Shown here in pieces: positions 53,217 through 62,826 of a stretch of 64,000 bases of DNA. The DNA lies in assembly GCA_902779125.1 (NCBI GenBank), contig CACZAC010000005.1:101176-165175 (forward strand), given 5' to 3'. The position numbers and the translations under genes were made by a program. The notes beneath the pieces are model-generated. The model searched no databases. It was given only the letters and a program-made list of their open reading frames with translations, and was not told where the DNA came from. Each line of letters begins with the position of its first letter. The first letter of the stretch is position 1. Source of the stretch: an uncultured Bacteroidales bacterium. GTDB lineage: Bacteria; Bacteroidota; Bacteroidia; Bacteroidales; Muribaculaceae.

Positions 53217-54278
53217 ATGACTTCAAATATCAAGAAGATAATAGTAGATCCCAGGTGCCGCATCAACTACTCGTCCTATTATATTGAGGGCTTGAAGAGC
53301 CTGTTCGGCTCGCGGATGATAGAATTCAGGTGTCTTCAGGATATAGACACTGAGCCATCTGGCGGGATGGCGGTCAAGATTGTTGTCGATGGCGTCGAGA
53401 AATGTGTGTTCTTTGACTGTTGGGACGGCAACAACATCAACGAGAATATGTACCAATGGGCCGATGCCTATGGCAAGGTCAACCTTCGTCATGATGATGC
53501 ACATCGCGACAAGATTGTGCCGATGGGACCAAACTTCGGTATCGGATTGTGGAATCCCGTGACCTCGATTCTCAAGGGAGTCAAGCATCATCGCATCATC
53601 AAGCGTCACAGTGGCGGCAACTTTAAGCAGCCGTTGAAGTCATTTATTCGGAATTATGCTTATATGTTTATCCGCCGCAAGCGTTATGGCTATTATCATC
53701 GTTTTACCGATGAGGAACAGCCGGGGTATATTTTTTCCTTGAGCACGCTGTGGTGGGGCGAATTGTCCATCAACACGACAAACCGTTATCGTGGTGATTT
53801 CATGCGACTGTGTAAACAGCACATGGACGTCTTTGAAGGTGGGTTCTACTATGTCTCTAATGCCGAAAAGGAGAGCAAGGTGTATTCCCGATACCTGGAG
53901 GAATACCATGATATGATTTACAAGAGCCGTCTGTCTATGACGGAATATGACAAACGCAACAGGAAGTCGTGGTTTGTGTTCAGCACACCATCGGTCATCG
54001 GGTGCCTCGGCTGGAAACTGGGTGAGTACTTGTGTGAAGGTAAGGCCATCATATCTACGCCCTTGAATAATGTGATGCCGGGCAACTTTGAAAACGGCGT
54101 TCACTATCTTGAGGTCAAAGACACCCAGGAAATGGAAGAGGCCATCGTGCGTCTGCGCGATGATGCCGATTTGGTGAACAGATTAAAGCGCAACGCCTGG
54201 GATTACTTCAACGAGTGGGTATCACCCGAAGCGTCAGTCCGCCACGTGTTGGCTAGGGCGGGTATCGTTATTCCTTAA
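53217..54278 (+). CDS. Glycosyltransferase (GT-B-like, family 1 C-terminal pattern)
   Basis: This 353-residue soluble protein is classed as a glycosyltransferase mainly by its C-terminal half. SVIGCLGWKLGEYLCEGKAI (about 262-281) is followed by NGVHYLEVKDTQEMEEAIVRL and a terminal helix, the donor-binding layout of GT-B enzymes. The N-terminal half has an unusual aromatic and basic composition (RRKRYGYYHRF). The ATG at 53217 is preferred over an in-frame TTG three codons earlier. Its stop overlaps the convergent downstream gene by 11 bases. The substrate is unknown. Confidence 0.8.
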   Translation: MTSNIKKIIVDPRCRINYSSYYIEGLKSLFGSRMIEFRCLQDIDTEPSGGMAVKIVVDGVEKCVFFDCWDGNNINENMYQWADAYGKVNLRHDDAHRDKIVPMGPNFGIGLWNPVTSILKGVKHHRIIKRHSGGNFKQPLKSFIRNYAYMFIRRKRYGYYHRFTDEEQPGYIFSLSTLWWGELSINTTNRYRGDFMRLCKQHMDVFEGGFYYVSNAEKESKVYSRYLEEYHDMIYKSRLSMTEYDKRNRKSWFVFSTPSVIGCLGWKLGEYLCEGKAIISTPLNNVMPGNFENGVHYLEVKDTQEMEEAIVRLRDDADLVNRLKRNAWDYFNEWVSPEASVRHVLARAGIVIP

Positions 54279-54828
54279 CTTCTTCAGATTTCTTGGCTTC
54301 CCGGTGCGGGTTGTCGGTGGGGCGCATGCTGTCCAACTCGATTTTGGTGACGACACGCTTGGAGTTGCCGCGCCATGCCACATTACCTTTATATTCGTTA
54401 TAGGTCAAGATGATGCGCTTACCGTCCTGTGACCACCGCATGGCTTCACGGGCCAGGGTGTCGTTGGGAATGGAGAACTCGAAATTGGTGGTTATGGCAG
54501 GAATCGACTCATCGACGTAGCCTTCGCTCACCATCTCTCCCTCAAAGGTCTTGAACAGCGAGCCCTCGTTGCTCACCTTCATAATCCAGCCTTTCTCCTG
54601 GCTCACGCGGTAAGGGTGGAAATAGTATTGCCACACCCACCAGCCCAGGAACAATACCATGGCCAGGATGATGAGCATGAGCATCATTTTTACCGAGTTG
54701 CCCCGTCGTTCGATTGTCGCTTCCTTAATCTCGCGTTCCTCGCGTTCCTGCTCGGTCTCGTAATGGACTGGCGCCTGCTCGTCAGGGTCGTGTACTTCGG
54801 TGAAGTGGTCGTCAAAATTATCGTCCAT
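54268..54828 (-). CDS. Conserved hypothetical single-pass membrane protein
   Basis: This 186-residue protein has an acidic N-terminal cytoplasmic part (DDNFDDHFTEVHDPDE), one transmembrane helix (about 48-67, MMLMLIILAMVLFLGWWVWQ) and a beta-rich outer part with KGWIMKVSNEGSLFKTFEGE and REAMRWSQDGKRIILTYNEY. I do not recognise a named family, though the pattern is conserved in Bacteroidales from memory. It is 51 bases downstream of the flippase-like gene on the same strand. Confidence 0.75.
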   Translation of the reverse strand: MDDNFDDHFTEVHDPDEQAPVHYETEQEREEREIKEATIERRGNSVKMMLMLIILAMVLFLGWWVWQYYFHPYRVSQEKGWIMKVSNEGSLFKTFEGEMVSEGYVDESIPAITTNFEFSIPNDTLAREAMRWSQDGKRIILTYNEYKGNVAWRGNSKRVVTKIELDSMRPTDNPHREAKKSEEVKE

Positions 54829-54879
54829 AGCTTTTCAGTTGAATGTGGATGTTGACTGTTGTTGGGAAATATATACTTG

Positions 54880-55932
54880 TTAGAGTTTGATTTCGTCGTT
54901 GGTGGTATCGACCTTGGTCTTGCCGCTCTCGATGCGGTTGCGGTCAATCGCCATGCTGGTGAAGGCATAAATACCCAGCACGATGAGCAGGACAGTCTGG
55001 AAACCCCACACGAGCATGGCAAATGCCGATGCGCGGGGATCAAAGTTGGAAGGTGAGAATACTCCCACACCATAGAGTGAGAGACCGAAGATGATGGCGA
55101 CATGCCATGAGCCCAGACCGCCGTTGGTGGGGATGCCCATGCCGATGCTGCTCAGCACAAACATCACCAGCACCGCCAGCACGCTCAGGTTGATGGTGAA
55201 AGAGAAGGCCTGGCATGCCAGGTAGAGTTGCAGGAAGTAGCAGCCCCAAATGAGGATGGTCAGCAGCACGAACCACCACTTGCCCTTCATGCGTCCGATG
55301 GAAGCGAAACCTTCCCACAGGTTGCGGGCCATGAGCTGGATTTTCTTGATGATTGCGTTCTCGGTCTTCATCAACAGCAGCCAGCCGATAGCGATGATGG
55401 CGAGCGCAGTACCCGCCCAGATGCGGGCGTCGCTGGCGACGTTGAGGAAGCTTTCCTTCATCTGTGGATAGGCGTCAAAGAATTTGCCGAAGGCACTTTG
55501 AGCCAGCAGGAAAGTCACCAGCGTCAACAGGAGCACGGTGAAGGTGTCCGAGAGACGGTCGGCGACCATCGAGCCCATGACTTGGGTAACCGAGGCTTTC
55601 TGCCTGTTGGCAATGTAGCCGCAGCGCCACACTTCGCCCAGACGGGGAAATGCCAGATTGACGACATAGGTGCCGAAGATACTGTTCAGCACGGCGCTGA
55701 ACGACGGCTTTACATCGATGGCCTTGAGTTGCAGGCGCCAGCGCAGTGCCCTGAACACATGGCTGAAAATGCTCACAATACCCACGGGGATAAACCACCA
55801 GTAATTCACATCGGTCTTGAGCGTTTCCATCATGCTGTTGATGTCAACGTTCTTGTAGAGGAAATACATGAGCCCCACACCGATGATGAGGGGGATACCG
55901 TATTTCACGAGATAGGAAATCGCTTTTTTCAC
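54880..55932 (-). CDS. Lysylphosphatidylglycerol synthase transmembrane-region (UPF0104) family protein
   Basis: This 350-residue inner-membrane protein has about eight helices. It shows the family patterns LKAIDVKPSFSAVLNSIFGT and NLAFPRLGEVWRCGYIANRQ (about 92-111). A later FVLSSIGMGIPTNGGLGSWH (about 258-277) is the conserved PxxGGxG-type stretch. The family is homologous to the transmembrane half of MprF and to putative lipid flippases; no catalytic LPG-synthase domain is attached. The true function is unknown. Confidence 0.88.
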   Translation of the reverse strand: MKKAISYLVKYGIPLIIGVGLMYFLYKNVDINSMMETLKTDVNYWWFIPVGIVSIFSHVFRALRWRLQLKAIDVKPSFSAVLNSIFGTYVVNLAFPRLGEVWRCGYIANRQKASVTQVMGSMVADRLSDTFTVLLLTLVTFLLAQSAFGKFFDAYPQMKESFLNVASDARIWAGTALAIIAIGWLLLMKTENAIIKKIQLMARNLWEGFASIGRMKGKWWFVLLTILIWGCYFLQLYLACQAFSFTINLSVLAVLVMFVLSSIGMGIPTNGGLGSWHVAIIFGLSLYGVGVFSPSNFDPRASAFAMLVWGFQTVLLIVLGIYAFTSMAIDRNRIESGKTKVDTTNDEIKL

Positions 55933-55994
55933 GTTTTTTCTTGTCTAGTTGCTTTAAAAATTAGCCCAGAGTGTCACAAGTGGCAAAAAATGGT

Positions 55995-56002
55995 TACCTT
56001 TG
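55995..56002 (+). promoter_or_regulatory. Promoter box upstream of the rsmA element
   Basis: TACCTTTG on the plus strand lies 140 bases before rsmA and directly before the repeat element copy at 56015. A clear TTTG at -33 was not seen. Confidence 0.4.
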
Positions 56003-56014
56003 CATTATAAAATT

Positions 56015-56090
56015 GCGAAGATAGGCTGCATCTGGGCACAAAAACAAGTGAACTTGTCTGTCATGCTCTTGACTTGCGCTATCATTGCAG
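56015..56090. repeat. Intergenic element with promoter-like ends, copy 2 (upstream of rsmA)
   Basis: It matches the argS-upstream element block by block: GCGAAGATAGGCT at the left, CTGGG next, then a variable AT-rich middle with AAGTGAACTTG, then CTCTTGACTTGCGCTATCATTG at the right (shown in two parts: CTCTTGACTTGCGC and TATCATTG). The left end is a minus-strand TATCTTCG and the right end a degraded -7 box. Both copies are followed by CAGTTTG. Confidence 0.55.
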
Positions 56091-56141
56091 TTTGCTGATG
56101 GACGCATTAGGGCGTGCAAAGTTAACAATAAATGACAAAAC

Positions 56142-56933
56142 ATGCGGAAAGTTAGAGCAAAAAAGTCATTGGGGCAGCATTTCTTGACAGATTTGTCAAT
56201 TGCTGAGCGCATTGCCCACACCTTGGACGACTTCAAGCATCTGCCGGTGCTGGAGGTGGGGCCGGGAATGGGTGTGCTCACCCAGTTCCTGCTCGAAATG
56301 GGGCTGGACCTCACCGTAGTGGAGCTAGACACCGAGAGCGTGGAATATCTCGAAGCCGCCTTCCCGCAGTTGCACGGCCGCATCATCGGAGAGGATTTCC
56401 TGAAGATGGACCTCAAGAAACTGTACGGCGACTCGCCTTTCTGCGTCATCGGCAATTACCCCTATAATATCTCGACACAGATTTTCTTTAAGGTATTGGA
56501 ATACCGCGACCAGGTGCTGTGCTGCAGTGGTATGCTGCAACGTGAAGTGGCCCAGCGCATTGCCGAGCCGCCTGGCAGCAAAGCCTATGGCATCCTGTCG
56601 GTGCTGTTGCAGGCGTGGTATGACATCGATTACCTTTTTACCGTCGATGAACATGTCTTCAATCCGCCTCCCAAGGTCAAGAGCGGTGTTATCCGTCTCA
56701 CACGCAACGACGTGACCGACCTGGGTGTTGACGAACGCATGTTCAAGCGCATTGTCAAGGCGTCATTTGGACAGCGGCGCAAGATGCTTCGTAGCTCGTT
56801 GAAGCCGATATTCGGCGCTAATCCGACGGTAATGGAGCGTGATGTGTTCCGACAACGTCCCGAACAGTTGGGCGTTGAAGACTTCATTGCCCTGACGCGG
56901 CTCGCTACCGAAGAGCCGCAGTCGGTTCCCTGA
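56142..56933 (+). CDS. rsmA: 16S rRNA dimethyladenosine transferase RsmA (KsgA)
   Basis: This methyltransferase dimethylates two adjacent adenosines near the 3' end of 16S rRNA. It has 263 residues. It shows KSLGQHFLTDLSIAERI (about 7-23), the SAM-binding VLEVGPGMGVLTQFL (about 36-50) and motif IV as GNYPYNIST (about 107-115). The C-terminal helical domain ends with EDFIALTRLATE. It is followed 78 bases later by mgtE on the same strand. Confidence 0.96.
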   Translation: MRKVRAKKSLGQHFLTDLSIAERIAHTLDDFKHLPVLEVGPGMGVLTQFLLEMGLDLTVVELDTESVEYLEAAFPQLHGRIIGEDFLKMDLKKLYGDSPFCVIGNYPYNISTQIFFKVLEYRDQVLCCSGMLQREVAQRIAEPPGSKAYGILSVLLQAWYDIDYLFTVDEHVFNPPPKVKSGVIRLTRNDVTDLGVDERMFKRIVKASFGQRRKMLRSSLKPIFGANPTVMERDVFRQRPEQLGVEDFIALTRLATEEPQSVP

Positions 56934-57011
56934 CGGAAACATGCCTCCCATGAAGCACACATCCGTTATAACCAACCCACATCGTTTAACTACTAAGACA
57001 CTTGAACTGCA

Positions 57012-58406
57012 ATGAAAGAATTTACCGAAGAATATCTGCATCAGCTTAACGAACTTATCGACAGCAAGGATGAGGAGCAGGTGAGGATTCAAATCCAGGA
57101 TATGCACCCTGCTGACATCGCTGAACTTGTGGGCGACCTCCATGACGAAGAGGCGCTGTTCATCATGATGCTGCTCGATGACGAAACCGCCGCCGATGTT
57201 CTGGTGGAACTTGACGAGGATCAGCGTCATGACCTGATGGCGATTATGCCCAACGAGGAAATCGCTAAGCAGGTGGAGCAGATGGATGCCGATGATGCCG
57301 TTGACGTCATCCAGGAACTTGACGAGGAGGACCGTGAGGACGTCATCAGCCACATTGATGACGTGGAGCAGGCCGGCGACATTGTTGACCTGTTGCAATA
57401 TGACGAGGATACAGCCGGTGGTTATATGTCAACCGAGATGATTGTCGTCAACGAGAACATGTCGATGCCCGACTGCATCAAAGCGATGCGCCAACAAGCC
57501 GAAGACATTGACGAAATCTATGAGATTTATGTCGTTGACGATGATAACCGCCTGAAGGGCATTTTCCCGTTGAAGACGACCATCACCAATCCCTCGGCTT
57601 CCAAAATCAAGCACGTCATGGAACCTGACCCGCTGAGTGTGCGCACCGATACGCACATCGAGGACGTTGCCCTTGACTTCGAGAAATATGACCTCGTGGC
57701 TATGCCCGTTGTAGACAGCATCGGGCGACTGGTGGGACGCATCACGGTGGATGACATCATCGACCGTGTGCGTGAACAGGGAGAGGACAACTATCAGATG
57801 GCATCAGGTATCTGGGGCGACATCGAGACCGACGACAACGTCTTCCGTCAGGTGCGCGCCCGCCTGCCGTGGTTGCTCATCGGACTGGTGGGCGGTATTA
57901 TCAACGCCTTGATTCTGGGCGGTGGTGAAGGCGATGCCGACCTGTTGCGTGTCTTGCCAGGTCTGGCACTGTTTATCCCGCTGATTGGTGGTACTGGCGG
58001 TAACGTGGGCACACAGTCGAGCGCTATCGTCGTGCAGGGTCTTGCCAATGGCAGTTTGGACATCAAGCACGTGAGTAAGCACTTGTTCAAGGAATTCAGT
58101 ACGGCACTTATCAATGCGCTGGTGATGGGATTGCTCATTTTCCTGTACACCCGTTTCTTCCCCGTGGACAATGATCCAACCAAGTCTAACATCGCCGCTG
58201 CGGCGGTGACCACTTCGTTGTTCCTTGTGGTGATGTTTGCCTCGTTGTTCGGCACGGTGGTACCGCTGGTATTGGAGAAATTGAAAATCGATCCGGCGAT
58301 TGCCACGGGCCCCTTCGTCACAGTGACCAACGATATTGTGGGCATTACCATCTACATGGCCATCAGTGGCTGGCTCATCAACGTTTTCACCAACTTCATG
58401 GGGTAG
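57012..58406 (+). CDS. mgtE: Magnesium transporter MgtE
   Basis: This 464-residue Mg2+ channel of the inner membrane has an acidic N-terminal MgtE-N domain (about 1-130, with repeated DADDAVDVIQELDEED). Two CBS domains follow (about 135-255), including MPVVDSIGRLVGRITVDDI. Five transmembrane helices fill the C-terminus (about 280-464), with pore-region LALFIPLIGGTGGNVGTQSS (about 316-335). No M-box or other Mg2+ riboswitch was recognised in the short leader. A hairpin terminator follows. Confidence 0.95.
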   Translation: MKEFTEEYLHQLNELIDSKDEEQVRIQIQDMHPADIAELVGDLHDEEALFIMMLLDDETAADVLVELDEDQRHDLMAIMPNEEIAKQVEQMDADDAVDVIQELDEEDREDVISHIDDVEQAGDIVDLLQYDEDTAGGYMSTEMIVVNENMSMPDCIKAMRQQAEDIDEIYEIYVVDDDNRLKGIFPLKTTITNPSASKIKHVMEPDPLSVRTDTHIEDVALDFEKYDLVAMPVVDSIGRLVGRITVDDIIDRVREQGEDNYQMASGIWGDIETDDNVFRQVRARLPWLLIGLVGGIINALILGGGEGDADLLRVLPGLALFIPLIGGTGGNVGTQSSAIVVQGLANGSLDIKHVSKHLFKEFSTALINALVMGLLIFLYTRFFPVDNDPTKSNIAAAAVTTSLFLVVMFASLFGTVVPLVLEKLKIDPAIATGPFVTVTNDIVGITIYMAISGWLINVFTNFMG

Positions 58407-58430
58407 CCTATGAGCTAAATGCAATGACAA

Positions 58431-58462
58431 AAAAGCGGCCGAATAAGATTCGGGCCGCTTTT
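58431..58462. terminator. Bidirectional terminator between mgtE and the convergent membrane-protein gene
   Basis: AAAAGCGGCC and GGCCGCTTTT form a stem with an inner GAA/TTC extension and a one-base bulge. The A- and T-rich flanks on both sides suit termination from either strand. Confidence 0.8.
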
Positions 58463-58478
58463 ATTTTGGTGCTTCTTA

Positions 58479-59348
58479 TTAGCGCTTTTGGTTGTTAAGG
58501 ATACTGTCGATGTGCTGGATGCGCGAGCGCAAAGTAGTGAGACTGTCAACCGAGAGTTGTTTGGTGCGGAAGGAGGACTGTACGGGTTCTTCCTCTGGAG
58601 TATTGATGCCGCGGGCTCGCTCGTCTGTGAAGGACATGACTTCCTGCTTGTCGATGCCGATAATGACCATATTCTGGCTGTTGAGGTAGCGGTTGTAAGT
58701 CGAAATATAATCGAGCCAGTTCTTGCGCACATGGAAGCTTTCAATTTTTTGACGCACGACATTGTCGGTGAGCAGTTTGGTTAGGGTGCGCTCGTTGGGC
58801 TTCATTTGTTCGACGACGTGGTTGATGGCGGCCTCAAAATCAGTCACCCATTCGTTCCAGTTGTTTTCGTCGGCATTCATCTTGGCGAAACATCTGCCCA
58901 CGTTATCGATAAACTGGAAACTGTCCATGTTTTTCCACGTCTCTATGTTGTTGCTGAAGATGCTTTCGGCCGTCTTGTCGTGTGATAGGAAATTCACATA
59001 GCCCATCACCTCATTGATGATGTCCGAGGCCTCTTTGGGGGGAATTAAGTCGAGTTTGTCTTGCGGCAGACTGAGCAGCCAGGTGCCAATTGAGTCGCAT
59101 CGTGCTATATCCATTGCCATAGAGTCCACGTTGCGTGAGAAACTCTCGATATTGCTCAATACCATCAGTGCCGACATCTTGCGGTCGTCGACGCGTTCGC
59201 ATCTGTCGAGCAAAGCGGCAGTACCAAAGGTTAATACAATAGAAATGGTGGTGCCCACGATGGTAAGAAAAAGTTCTCTCCAGGTGGAGCCATAAGCCCA
59301 GGCGCGGGCTGTTCGAGGCATTCTAACTCTGATTCTTGGTGGTTTCAT
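58479..59348 (-). CDS. Hypothetical membrane protein (single N-terminal helix)
   Basis: This 289-residue protein starts at ATG 59348 (MKPPRIRVRMPRTARAWAYG); the open frame runs further upstream inside the trmH gene and is not used. A basic N-terminus precedes one transmembrane helix (about 31-49, TIVGTTISIVLTFGTAALL). The rest is a polar helical domain with many Asp/Asn, such as NVDSMAMDIARCDSIGTWLL and SFHVRKNWLDYISTYNRYLN. No family is recognised. It is 19 bases downstream of the TrmH-family gene. Confidence 0.75.
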   Translation of the reverse strand: MKPPRIRVRMPRTARAWAYGSTWRELFLTIVGTTISIVLTFGTAALLDRCERVDDRKMSALMVLSNIESFSRNVDSMAMDIARCDSIGTWLLSLPQDKLDLIPPKEASDIINEVMGYVNFLSHDKTAESIFSNNIETWKNMDSFQFIDNVGRCFAKMNADENNWNEWVTDFEAAINHVVEQMKPNERTLTKLLTDNVVRQKIESFHVRKNWLDYISTYNRYLNSQNMVIIGIDKQEVMSFTDERARGINTPEEEPVQSSFRTKQLSVDSLTTLRSRIQHIDSILNNQKR

Positions 59349-59367
59349 AGTTCTGATATTTTTTATG

Positions 59368-60183
59368 TCATTGATTGTCTGTTGTTTTGCGCAGTTCCCA
59401 GAAAGCAACTGCGGCAGCGGCGGCAACGTTGAGCGAATCGACATTGTGTTGCATCGGGATGCGTACGACGTAGTCGGCTGCTGTAATGGCCTCACGGGAG
59501 AGGCCGTCGCCCTCGGTACCCATGATGAGCGCCAGGCGGGGTTCACGTTTCAAGACGGGGGCATCGAGGGTGATGGAATCATCGCTCAATGCCATGGCGG
59601 CAGTGCGGAATCCAAGCGCGTTGAGTGTCGGGGTTACTTCGCCCTCAATCCAAGTCCAAGGAACGAGGAAGACCGACCCCATCGATACACGCACGGCACG
59701 GCGGTTCAACGGGTCACATGAGGTGGGCGTCAATAGCACGGCATCGATGCCCAATGCGGCTGCCGAGCGGAAGATGGCACCGATGTTGGTCGTATCGGTC
59801 ACGCTGTCGATGACAACGATGCGACGGGCATTGCGGCAGACCTCCTCAATGCTGGGTGGGGTGGGACGGCGCATGGCGCACAGCACACCGCGTGTCAGGG
59901 TGTAGCCCGTCAGTCTTGCCAGCAGGTCACGTTCGCCTGTATAGACAGGGATATCGCCGCAGCGCTCGATAATACTGGCGGCATCACCAGTGATGTGACG
60001 GCGCTCACACAGCAGCGACAGTGGCTCGTAACCCGCATCCAGGGCAACGTGGATGACCTTGGGGCTCTCGGCGATGAAGATGCCCTTGTCCGGCTCCAGG
60101 CGGTTGCGCAACTGCGCCTCGGTCAAGGTTCCATAGACCTCGACTCCAGGTTGCTCCAGTGTATTGATCTCTATGATTGGCAT
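59368..60183 (-). CDS. TrmH/SpoU-family RNA 2'-O-methyltransferase
   Basis: This 271-residue SPOUT methyltransferase has a helical N-terminal substrate-binding part and the trefoil-knot catalytic domain from about residue 115. Motifs are SVTDTTNIGAIFRSAAALGI (motif 1), MGTEGDGLSREAI (motif 2) and PMQHNVDSLNVAAAAAVAFW (motif 3). TrmH-like proteins methylate tRNA or rRNA ribose; which RNA is not readable here. It lies 9 bases after the rhamnosidase gene, which has no obvious link. Confidence 0.92.
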   Translation of the reverse strand: MPIIEINTLEQPGVEVYGTLTEAQLRNRLEPDKGIFIAESPKVIHVALDAGYEPLSLLCERRHITGDAASIIERCGDIPVYTGERDLLARLTGYTLTRGVLCAMRRPTPPSIEEVCRNARRIVVIDSVTDTTNIGAIFRSAAALGIDAVLLTPTSCDPLNRRAVRVSMGSVFLVPWTWIEGEVTPTLNALGFRTAAMALSDDSITLDAPVLKREPRLALIMGTEGDGLSREAITAADYVVRIPMQHNVDSLNVAAAAAVAFWELRKTTDNQ

Positions 60184-60192
60184 GATGTTTTG

Positions 60193-62796
60193 TTACTTTT
60201 TCTGTTCGATAGTCCATCGACCTGCAGGGAAGGTCTGCTGCTGGGCTGTCTGGGGAAATACTGTGGCTGTTGTCCCCACTGGGACTGTCAGGTGGAGTTT
60301 GCCGTCGGCCATTTCCACGCTGATGTCACCGTAGGGTGTAGGCTTTGAGGCTTTTACCCAAGTTACGCCATCAGTGACCTGCGGGTCGATGAAGAAATGG
60401 CGATAGCCTGGTGATGTGGCATCGGGACGGATGCCTGCTAAGGCCTGATAGAACCAGGTGCCGATACCGTTGTAGCAGTTGTGGACGCGGCTGCGCTCCG
60501 AATCCCACGATTCCCACGTGGCGGTGCCGCCGTGGTTGATCATGTACAGGTATCCCGGGTAATCCTCTTGGCGCAGGATGGTCGCCATGAGGTCACTCTG
60601 GCGCTCTCTTGTCGCCCATTCAGTGAAGATGGGCACACCGAACAGGCCTACAGCGATATGTGCGTTGTATTTGCCGTAGGAGTCAGTGATGAGTTGCTGC
60701 TGCACTTGACGGGCAATGGCACTGTCGGGAGGCACTCCAGCCAGCAGGGCATAAGCATTGTCAAGCGGTGTGCCGTTGGCATAGCAGTGACTGTCGGCAT
60801 GGTAAAACTGACTGTGAATGGCCACCTTGAGGCGCTCGCGCCATGCGGCAAACTCCTGAGCGTCATCGGAATGGCCAAGCAAGCGGGCGATGTCCGCCAT
60901 GTTGCCCAAGCATTCGCTGATGAAGCAATTGTTGGCGTGGAGGACCGACTCGCCTTTTACGTCAACGCCTTTAGGGGCAAGCCAGTCGCCTAAGAACCAG
61001 AAACGTATTCGGGTGTCGGGCCAGGGGTGCAGCAGGCCGTCATCGGCACTGTATTTCTTGACATAACCGAGCCAGCGTTTCATCTGCTCATAATGGCGTG
61101 AGAGCAGCCGGCTGTCACCATAGTTGAGATAGGTGCGCCAGGGGGCCTTGATGATGAATCCGCACCAGTAAGGGCCGCCACCGCCGCTGCCGGCAGGTGC
61201 GACATGTGGTATCGAGCCTTCCTCGTCCATCAGGTCACCCCAAGCGTCCAGCCAGTTCATATAGGTGGGTGCGACGTCATACATGGTCTGTAACGTCATT
61301 GTCGATGAATTGCCGTCACCGCCGTAGCCCATGCGCTCCAGGTGGGGGCAATCCACCATGTAGCCGCCAAAGGTGAGGCACTGCATCGTGTAGTGAATCA
61401 GGTCATGCACAGCGTTGAGGCGGGTGTCGGAGCAGGCGAAGGAAGATGCCTCCTCGGGGTTTAGAGCGCTGATTTGTAGCGCTTTGATTGTGCTGAAGTC
61501 GCCGCCCTTAAGCCGCACGTAACGGAAGGCGTGATGGTGGAACCTGTTGCGGAAACACTCCTGATGGTCTCTTTTGCCGTTCGCTATATAGGAGTCACAC
61601 TCGCCCTCCTGGCACTCAAAGGTGCCGCCCTCGGGAATGTGGTCGCTGTATTCCATCGTCACTTCTTGTCCCGGCTGCAACGGGGCGAACTCGACTTGCA
61701 GCCACCCTGTGATGACGCGTCCAAAGTCAATGAGCCACGAGCCGTCTTCCTGACGGGTAATGCTGCGTGGCGAGAGCATGTCGATGATGCGGTTGCCCTC
61801 AAACGCTTGAGGTGTGGCACGCATGTTATCCACGGCAAATGCGCTCGCTGGGTGCCATACGGCCGTTGTGGTGGCATCCAGCCGCTCACCGCCGAAACGT
61901 AGCGGCGCCCATGTGCCGGTGTAACTGTAGCCGCTTGAGGCCGTCTCCCATGTCTCATCGGTGGCAGCGAGTATCTTCCAACGGCCGTCAACGAGTTGGC
62001 AGACTTCAGCCCTCAGCAGGGGACCGTCATATTGTGCTCCGAAGGTAGTCTTGCGGTACCAGCCCTGACCCACTGCGATGAGGATTTCGTTTTCTCCTTC
62101 ATGCAGGTAGGGCGTGATGTCTTGTGTCACGATGAGGGAATGCCGGTCAAGCTGGGACACGGCAGGCTGCAGCACGTGCTCGCCCACCCGTGAGCCGTTG
62201 ACGAGAAGTTCGTGGTAGCCTAATGAGTTGATGTGAACAAGCACCGTGGCGATGCCTTTGCGGGTGCGGGATACGGTGATGGTCTTGCGGAACATCGGCG
62301 TTGAGGCGAGGGTGTCGCCCTGGACGTTGCCGATAAATTGCCCCGACATCTCGCCCAAGATGCCCACGGCAAAGCGCTCAATCCCGCTCCAAGCCGAGCG
62401 ATGGCCTCGTTCGTCCCAGGTGCGGACACGCCAGTAGCATAGTTGTCGCTCAGCCAGCGGGGTGCCCTGATAGGGAACCATCACCTGATTGTCGCCTTCT
62501 ATCCGTCCGCTTTTCCACAGGTCGGCTCGTCCCTTGACTAAGGCGGTGCTGTCGCTGGCGACTTGAATCTCGTAGACCGTCTGGCGTTCGCCGTTGTGGG
62601 TGAGCGTGTGTTTCCAGCTGAAGTGCGGTGTTGCCGTGTCGATGCCTAAAGGTGCTGTTAACCCTTCACACTTCAGGTCTATCACCTCGGCATGCATATT
62701 CAGGGCAAAGAACAGACACAGCATCAATACCATGCGATGTCCTTTTAACATAGCAGGCATGCTGGCAGCTACCGATTTCTTTATATTGAGCGACAT
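60193..62796 (-). CDS. Alpha-L-rhamnosidase (GH78)
   Basis: This 867-residue exported glycosidase removes terminal alpha-L-rhamnose from plant or microbial glycans. The signal is MVLMLCLFFALNMHA (about 22-36). The start at 62796 gives a long N-region, and ATG 62751 is an alternative. The beta-sandwich domains (about 40-440, with PLGIDTATPHFSWK and LHEGENEILIAVGQGWY) precede the helical toroid with CPHLERMGYGGDGNSSTMTL (about 490-510). ATWESWDSE and a C-terminal beta domain follow. No dockerin tail is present. No other rhamnose genes are nearby. Confidence 0.93.
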   Translation of the reverse strand: MSLNIKKSVAASMPAMLKGHRMVLMLCLFFALNMHAEVIDLKCEGLTAPLGIDTATPHFSWKHTLTHNGERQTVYEIQVASDSTALVKGRADLWKSGRIEGDNQVMVPYQGTPLAERQLCYWRVRTWDERGHRSAWSGIERFAVGILGEMSGQFIGNVQGDTLASTPMFRKTITVSRTRKGIATVLVHINSLGYHELLVNGSRVGEHVLQPAVSQLDRHSLIVTQDITPYLHEGENEILIAVGQGWYRKTTFGAQYDGPLLRAEVCQLVDGRWKILAATDETWETASSGYSYTGTWAPLRFGGERLDATTTAVWHPASAFAVDNMRATPQAFEGNRIIDMLSPRSITRQEDGSWLIDFGRVITGWLQVEFAPLQPGQEVTMEYSDHIPEGGTFECQEGECDSYIANGKRDHQECFRNRFHHHAFRYVRLKGGDFSTIKALQISALNPEEASSFACSDTRLNAVHDLIHYTMQCLTFGGYMVDCPHLERMGYGGDGNSSTMTLQTMYDVAPTYMNWLDAWGDLMDEEGSIPHVAPAGSGGGGPYWCGFIIKAPWRTYLNYGDSRLLSRHYEQMKRWLGYVKKYSADDGLLHPWPDTRIRFWFLGDWLAPKGVDVKGESVLHANNCFISECLGNMADIARLLGHSDDAQEFAAWRERLKVAIHSQFYHADSHCYANGTPLDNAYALLAGVPPDSAIARQVQQQLITDSYGKYNAHIAVGLFGVPIFTEWATRERQSDLMATILRQEDYPGYLYMINHGGTATWESWDSERSRVHNCYNGIGTWFYQALAGIRPDATSPGYRHFFIDPQVTDGVTWVKASKPTPYGDISVEMADGKLHLTVPVGTTATVFPQTAQQQTFPAGRWTIEQKK

Positions 62797-62826
62797 TGGA
62801 CTGAAGCCTTGATAATGGGTGCGAAT

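Noticed and set aside
59349-59546. N-terminal extension of the hypothetical membrane-protein frame
   Set aside because: It lies inside the trmH-family gene in another frame and lacks protein-like character; ATG 59348 gives a clean basic N-terminus and TM helix.
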